Shown here: one piece after another, positions 6,451 to 9,933 of the stretch
Layout of the letters: each line of letters begins with the position of its first letter
Position numbering within the stretch: the first letter of the stretch is position 1
Assembly (NCBI GenBank): GCA_024275615.1
Contig: JAJRYU010000249.1
Coordinates: 1-9,933, forward strand
DNA: 9,933 bases
From: Planctomycetota bacterium
GTDB taxonomy: Bacteria; Planctomycetota; GCA-002687715; DRQF01
Direction: 5' to 3'
Translations under genes and position numbers: made by a program
The notes under the pieces: model-generated
The model's database searches: none
The model's input: the letters and a program-made list of their open reading frames with translations, nothing else
What the model was told of the DNA's origin: nothing

Positions 6451-6600
6451 GGTGGTTGTTCCTAACAGCCCAACCGCGTCGTATGCAATTCGCGGCTATT
6501 TCTGATTTGGGTGCCCCATTTAGGTCGGCATTCACGCGCCGCAGACGTGCGCTATTGTCGGGACCGGGGTGCTAAGGCTGTTAAGAATAACCTGACGCCG
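6451..6600 (+). repeat. Copy D of the ~150 bp structured repeat
   Basis: The left arm is GGTTGTTCCTAACAGCCC (about 6454-6471). The right arm, GGCTGTTAAGAATAACCTGA then CGCCG (6576-6600), is the exact complement of the left arm of copy A. Shared inner blocks are CAACCGCG, TTCACGCGCCGCAGACG and GCGCTATTGTCGGGACCGG then GGTGCTA. ATGC (6483-6486) and GCAT near TTCACGC can pair in place of the AGTAC/GTACT pair of copies A and B. The central hairpin is GGG-TG-CCC. It follows the preceding stop by 4 bp and precedes the next start by 16 nt. Confidence 0.85.
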
Positions 6601-6601
6601 T

Positions 6602-6619
6602 AAAGGAAAGGAACCCGTG
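6602..6619 (+). promoter_or_regulatory. Ribosome binding site for a GTG start
   Basis: AAAGGAAAGGA at 6602-6612 is a purine-rich Shine-Dalgarno sequence 4 nt before GTG at 6617. It lies just outside repeat D. It supports the GTG, since it gives a protein that begins directly with a hydrophobic helix. Confidence 0.7.
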
Positions 6620-8917
6620 CGAGCAGCTGTTATTGTCATTGCGATTGTGAGCTTGGTCTTTTGGTTGGCTTCCCATAGTCCTGGCCCCGCACCCTCGTTA
6701 CCAAGTCAGGAATCGAACTCTGAGGCGGCTCCACCCAAGAAATCGAACTTCGTTGCCAGGATCATGGTCTTGGGAGATGGTGGAAAACCGACGGGTGCTG
6801 TGGCCGTGGAGGCGCGCTTTGTTGATCCCCTCTTGGCATCCGTACTCACCAAGAATTCTCACAACACCGAAGCGACGAGCTTTCCCGATCGAAAGTTCCT
6901 CACTGACGACAAGGGTGTTGCCTATCTCTCGGGTCTAGCGCCAGGGCAATGGCATCTTGTTGCCAAGTCAAAGGCCAGCATTGGTTTCGACACCATTGAC
7001 ATTCCTGAACCTGGATCGGGTTTCGAGAAGTATCTCGCGGGCCGAGCGGCCAGAGGCAAGATCCAACGCCTTTGGCTTTCTCCAAGCAGGAGATTTGAGG
7101 TCCGCGTCAAAGACGAGGAGGGCAAACCCGTTGCTGGCGCTATCATTGTCGCCCTCGACCCGGACTCAACGATGCGACCACCTTGGCACTATGGCGAATT
7201 CAATGCCGAGGAACTCAACCGTGGTTTGACAGATCTTCAAGGGCGTGTTGTCTTCGCCGTTTCAAAGGACCGTCCCGGAGGAATCCTCGATGCCAAGCGA
7301 CTTCGAATCGTGGCCCTTCGTTTCGGTGGCGCAAATGTGGCCACTACCACTGAAGTGGGGTCACAAGATGCGATGATTGAACTTGTCATGCCAGCCACAG
7401 TTCAAGTTGAATTTCGACTGAAGAGCAAGGCCGAAACTGTGGCGAAGCCGACAGTCTTGCTTTGGTCTGTCGGTACGATGTCTCCAGCAGGGCGTACATA
7501 CAACGCCTATGGGCAGAATGACTGGTCGCTGGCCAGCGCCCTGGATGCCGTCGCTTGGTCATGGATGATTGCTCTTCCTGCCAATGGCATCTCGGTCACG
7601 GCATTTGCCCCGGGATCGACCATAACGTCAGTGACCCATGTCGAAGGTGTTGGCGACTACACAGAGACTCATCGTATCGGGCGCAATCCCAGTCAGTATG
7701 CCTTTCTCGCCACCGAGAGTTCCATCGAAGATCGAGTCATCGTCGAAACCTTGGCAGCCGGTGGGCGGTGGCCGGACGACAGCGACCTCATCGATGCCCT
7801 CCAGCCCATTCCTATTCTTATCGCTGGCAAGATCGTCGACTACGAAGGCAATCCACTCCCCCGTGCTTCGTTGAAAGTCGTTGTTAATGGTGGGAAGAGT
7901 TTTGAATTCAATGCGCGCCAGAATGGCAAGTTCGAATTGCGTCAGCCTATTCGGATTTTCAACACCTTTTCAATTGAAGCATCTCAGCACTACCGCTCGC
8001 ACAAGGTTGAGTTCAAACCTGGCATTCAAGACCAGATTATCGAAGCCCTTCCCGAAGGGTTCTTGGTTGGACGCGTGTTGCCGGTCCGAGCTCATATTGG
8101 TCGGACTCTGGGCGTGTCCTATGCCGATGAAAAAACAAGACCGTGGCAGCCTGTGTCTCTCGATGAGTATGGGAATTTCCATGTTGGGGAGCTTCTCGCC
8201 GGAAACTACACAGTCCGTGTTTGGCTTGATGGAGTTCTTGTCGCAGAAACGACCGGGATCACAGTCGAGGCTGGCCGAACAGCGCGACTGCCAGGGCTCA
8301 AAGTGGGGGGCGACCTCAAGACCGTCGAAGTGCGTGTCGTGGACCAAGGAGGCAAGGGGCTCGAAGGGGCACGTGTGAGTCCCAAGGCATCGAATTCTAA
8401 GTCACCTTGGTTCTCGTTGCGTTCAGTCGATACTGATTCGGCGGGAGTGGCACGAATACTGATCCAAGATGGAGAAAAACTACGGTTGCGCATCGAAGGT
8501 CCTGAGCAGGCTACCAAAGGTGAGCGGGGATTCGTGACTCGAATGATTGAAGCGCCGCTCTTCCCACAAACTGTGAAACTGAAGAGGACAGCCAAGCTCA
8601 AAATTCTCTTTTCTCGCATTCTGCCAGAGAATCCTCAGGGTGACTGGGTTGTTCATGTGGCATTGGACTCGGACCCACTCTTTGCACCTCAAGCCATAGC
8701 GAAGATCTCACCATACCGCCGAAGTGTGACCATGGACTCTGAGGACAAAGAAGACCAAAGGTGGGTTATCTTGGTAGGAGTGAGCCAGGGGGGAAAGGAA
8801 CCGCGGTTTGTCCGTGCCGCCACTTTCGCTGGACCGATACTCGTGAATCGAACGATTCGGATCAACGTCACCAAAGACATGAGGCGCTCTCTTGAGCGAC
8901 TCGCAGCTCGCAACTAG
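6617..8917 (+). CDS. Membrane-anchored modular carboxypeptidase-regulatory-like protein
   Basis: The 766-residue protein starts at GTG. It has an N-terminal hydrophobic helix (3-19, AVIVIAIVSLVFWLA) followed by a Pro/Ser-rich linker (20-44). The remainder is beta-rich modules of the carboxypeptidase-regulatory/Ig-like type: about 45-130 (DDKGVAYLSGLAPGQWHLVA), 157-215 (VRVKDEEGKPVAGAIIVAL, LTDLQGRVVFAV), 398-455 (AGKIVDYEGNPLPRASLKVV), 480-550 (DEYGNFHVGELLAGNYTVRV) and 568-625 (VRVVDQGGKGLEGARVSPKA, TDSAGVARILI). The region 255-395 has no obvious module pattern and is tryptophan-rich near 282-316. There is no catalytic motif; an envelope-exposed structural or binding role is inferred from architecture. 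It has the same plan as the gene before it, though sequence similarity was not measured and its first module lacks the cysteine cluster. Its TAG stop shares the bases CTAG with the stop of the opposing gene. Confidence 0.75.
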   Translation: MRAAVIVIAIVSLVFWLASHSPGPAPSLPSQESNSEAAPPKKSNFVARIMVLGDGGKPTGAVAVEARFVDPLLASVLTKNSHNTEATSFPDRKFLTDDKGVAYLSGLAPGQWHLVAKSKASIGFDTIDIPEPGSGFEKYLAGRAARGKIQRLWLSPSRRFEVRVKDEEGKPVAGAIIVALDPDSTMRPPWHYGEFNAEELNRGLTDLQGRVVFAVSKDRPGGILDAKRLRIVALRFGGANVATTTEVGSQDAMIELVMPATVQVEFRLKSKAETVAKPTVLLWSVGTMSPAGRTYNAYGQNDWSLASALDAVAWSWMIALPANGISVTAFAPGSTITSVTHVEGVGDYTETHRIGRNPSQYAFLATESSIEDRVIVETLAAGGRWPDDSDLIDALQPIPILIAGKIVDYEGNPLPRASLKVVVNGGKSFEFNARQNGKFELRQPIRIFNTFSIEASQHYRSHKVEFKPGIQDQIIEALPEGFLVGRVLPVRAHIGRTLGVSYADEKTRPWQPVSLDEYGNFHVGELLAGNYTVRVWLDGVLVAETTGITVEAGRTARLPGLKVGGDLKTVEVRVVDQGGKGLEGARVSPKASNSKSPWFSLRSVDTDSAGVARILIQDGEKLRLRIEGPEQATKGERGFVTRMIEAPLFPQTVKLKRTAKLKILFSRILPENPQGDWVVHVALDSDPLFAPQAIAKISPYRRSVTMDSEDKEDQRWVILVGVSQGGKEPRFVRAATFAGPILVNRTIRINVTKDMRRSLERLAARN

Positions 8918-9933
8918 TGCGATTCTGGTTGCATGGCGACAAATCCAATGGTGTAAACAGCCGCTGCTGTGTACATCACTTTCGTGAAGCCGATTTCCTG
9001 GCTCAAAACGATGCACAGGATGGAAGCCAAGACAGAAGTGAAGCCGTTAATGGCCCAACCCCAAGGGATGAGCTCAGGGCAGTTCGCTTTCAAAATGCGC
9101 ACACCACATGGAAAACCCATTCCCAAAGCCAGCCCCAAAGGTGCCAAGGTGACGATCACTAGGGCAACACGGGCCGCGAAGGCGAAGCCGAGACAACGTG
9201 GCAGCCAGTCGTTAAGAGCAACGACCTGCAGAGAAATTGCCATGAGGATGGCCACAAGAATGAGCAAGAGTTTGCCGTAGCTGACGTGGTGAATCCTGCC
9301 GGCGAGAAGCGAGCCCAAACCTGTGAATCCCAGAAGAGCGGTAAGGACGACGCTCAGCGCATAAGTAGGATGGCCGAGAAAAATGACAAGCTTTTGCATC
9401 AAGACGATTTCCAAGAACATGAATCCAACGCCCAAGGAGGCAAAGTAAATCAAGTAGCGCAACTTGCCAGGGGTTGAGATGCCATGTTTCTTGAGTGAAA
9501 CGAGTGGGGCGAAAATGAGTACTGATGCCAACAAGATAATCTGCACAAGAGAAGCGAAGAGGATCATGTGACCAACCGGAAAGTCGGTGTTGTAGATTTC
9601 TCCAGCAATACTCGATCCAGGTTTGTTCTTATGGTCGGCAAACAAGGATTCCCAACGGTAGTAGTCGAAGAAAAACGGCCTATCATCGGTGCAAGGGCTC
9701 AAGTCAAAAGGGTAGGCCGCCGCAAAAGCCGATCGCGATTCTTTCGGACCTCTGAGTACGGAATCAAAGTCTTTGCGTATCGACTCCATGCTTGTTCGCT
9801 CGAAAACTGCGACATTGGTCGCGTGGGTGACAATGCGCTGGACTGCAGCGTTGATAGCGACGCGCTGCTCACCACCAAAAGGCTGCAGGAATTGGTCACG
9901 TTTTCTTATTTCACCTGGACCATCACCCTGACG
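8914..9933 (-). CDS. Membrane spermidine-synthase-like protein, C-terminal part
   Basis: The reading frame is open to the right edge, so this is a partial gene; 339 residues are visible and the ATG at 9789 is internal. The first ~80 visible residues look like the end of a spermidine-synthase/SAM-fold domain (EQRVAINAAVQRIVTHATNV, then PCTDDRPFFFDYYRWESLF, visible 81-99), where TDDRPFFF is typical of membrane-fused members. About seven hydrophobic segments follow, starting near visible residues 122, 160, 192, 222, 256, 298 and 318. They include FMFLEIVLMQKLVIFLGHPT and ALLGFTGLGSLLAGR, characteristic of these multi-pass proteins, and a cytoplasm-proximal GMGFPCGVRIL. The substrate of this family is unknown and it is unlikely to be a simple polyamine enzyme. 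The rest of the Rossmann domain and any N-terminal membrane helices lie outside the window. It ends tail-to-tail with the modular-protein gene, and no repeat copy lies between them. Confidence 0.85.
   Translation of the reverse strand, partial: RQGDGPGEIRKRDQFLQPFGGEQRVAINAAVQRIVTHATNVAVFERTSMESIRKDFDSVLRGPKESRSAFAAAYPFDLSPCTDDRPFFFDYYRWESLFADHKNKPGSSIAGEIYNTDFPVGHMILFASLVQIILLASVLIFAPLVSLKKHGISTPGKLRYLIYFASLGVGFMFLEIVLMQKLVIFLGHPTYALSVVLTALLGFTGLGSLLAGRIHHVSYGKLLLILVAILMAISLQVVALNDWLPRCLGFAFAARVALVIVTLAPLGLALGMGFPCGVRILKANCPELIPWGWAINGFTSVLASILCIVLSQEIGFTKVMYTAAAVYTIGFVAMQPESH

Noticed and set aside
1518..6600. CRISPR array
   Set aside because: The repeats are about 150 bp, imperfect, only four in number and separated by whole genes of 0.7-2.0 kb. 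There are no short regular spacers and no cas genes.
1518..6600. Canonical integron attC sites as a definite annotation
   Set aside because: Core triplets AAC/GTT are broken in several copies, the outer pairing extends past the core, the inner segments are asymmetric (about 8 nt on one side, about 45 on the other), and no integrase is in view. Kept as a hypothesis under findings only.

Overview
The window looks like a chromosomal stretch from a planctomycete-type bacterium, probably a marine lineage rich in large secreted multidomain proteins. This is inferred from gene content: a beta-helix protein with a choice-of-anchor Q-like module and a planctomycete-style C-terminal domain, two long membrane-anchored proteins built of carboxypeptidase-regulatory-like (CarboxypepD_reg) modules, and spermidine-synthase-family proteins in both soluble and membrane-fused forms. 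No species can be named from the sequence alone.

Layout. A minus-strand phospholipid-scramblase/LURP-one-like gene (97-684) is divergent from a soluble spermidine-synthase-like gene (832-1536). Four copies (A-D) of a ~150 bp repeat follow, all in the same orientation: 1518-1668, 2351-2503, 4256-4403 and 6451-6600. Between A and B lies a two-gene unit, an NTF2-like/putative lumazine-binding protein (1682-2092) and a 4-oxalocrotonate-tautomerase-like protein (2094-2336). Between B and C lies a minus-strand beta-helix gene (2525-4246). Between C and D, and after D, lie two large modular anchored proteins (4419-6446 and 6617-8917). The last of these meets, stop codon against stop codon, a minus-strand membrane spermidine-synthase-like gene that runs off the right edge (8914-9933).

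The most unusual thing here is the repeat family. Each copy has long imperfect terminal inverted arms, the best reading CGTCAGGTTATTCTTAAC on the left and its complement on the right, with conserved inner blocks and a variable central hairpin. The genes fit the spaces between copies with only about 4-21 bp to spare on each side, whichever strand they are on. One gene takes its stop codon from a repeat arm, and another begins 10 bp from a repeat and lacks an expected signal peptide. This resembles an integron cassette array, but the arms do not match the attC core consensus in most copies and no integrase is in the window. It may be an unusual cassette-type recombination site, a MITE-like element or a structured RNA element. 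Apart from the NTF2-like/tautomerase pair, nothing shows that these genes share a pathway; what connects them is the repeat arrangement.
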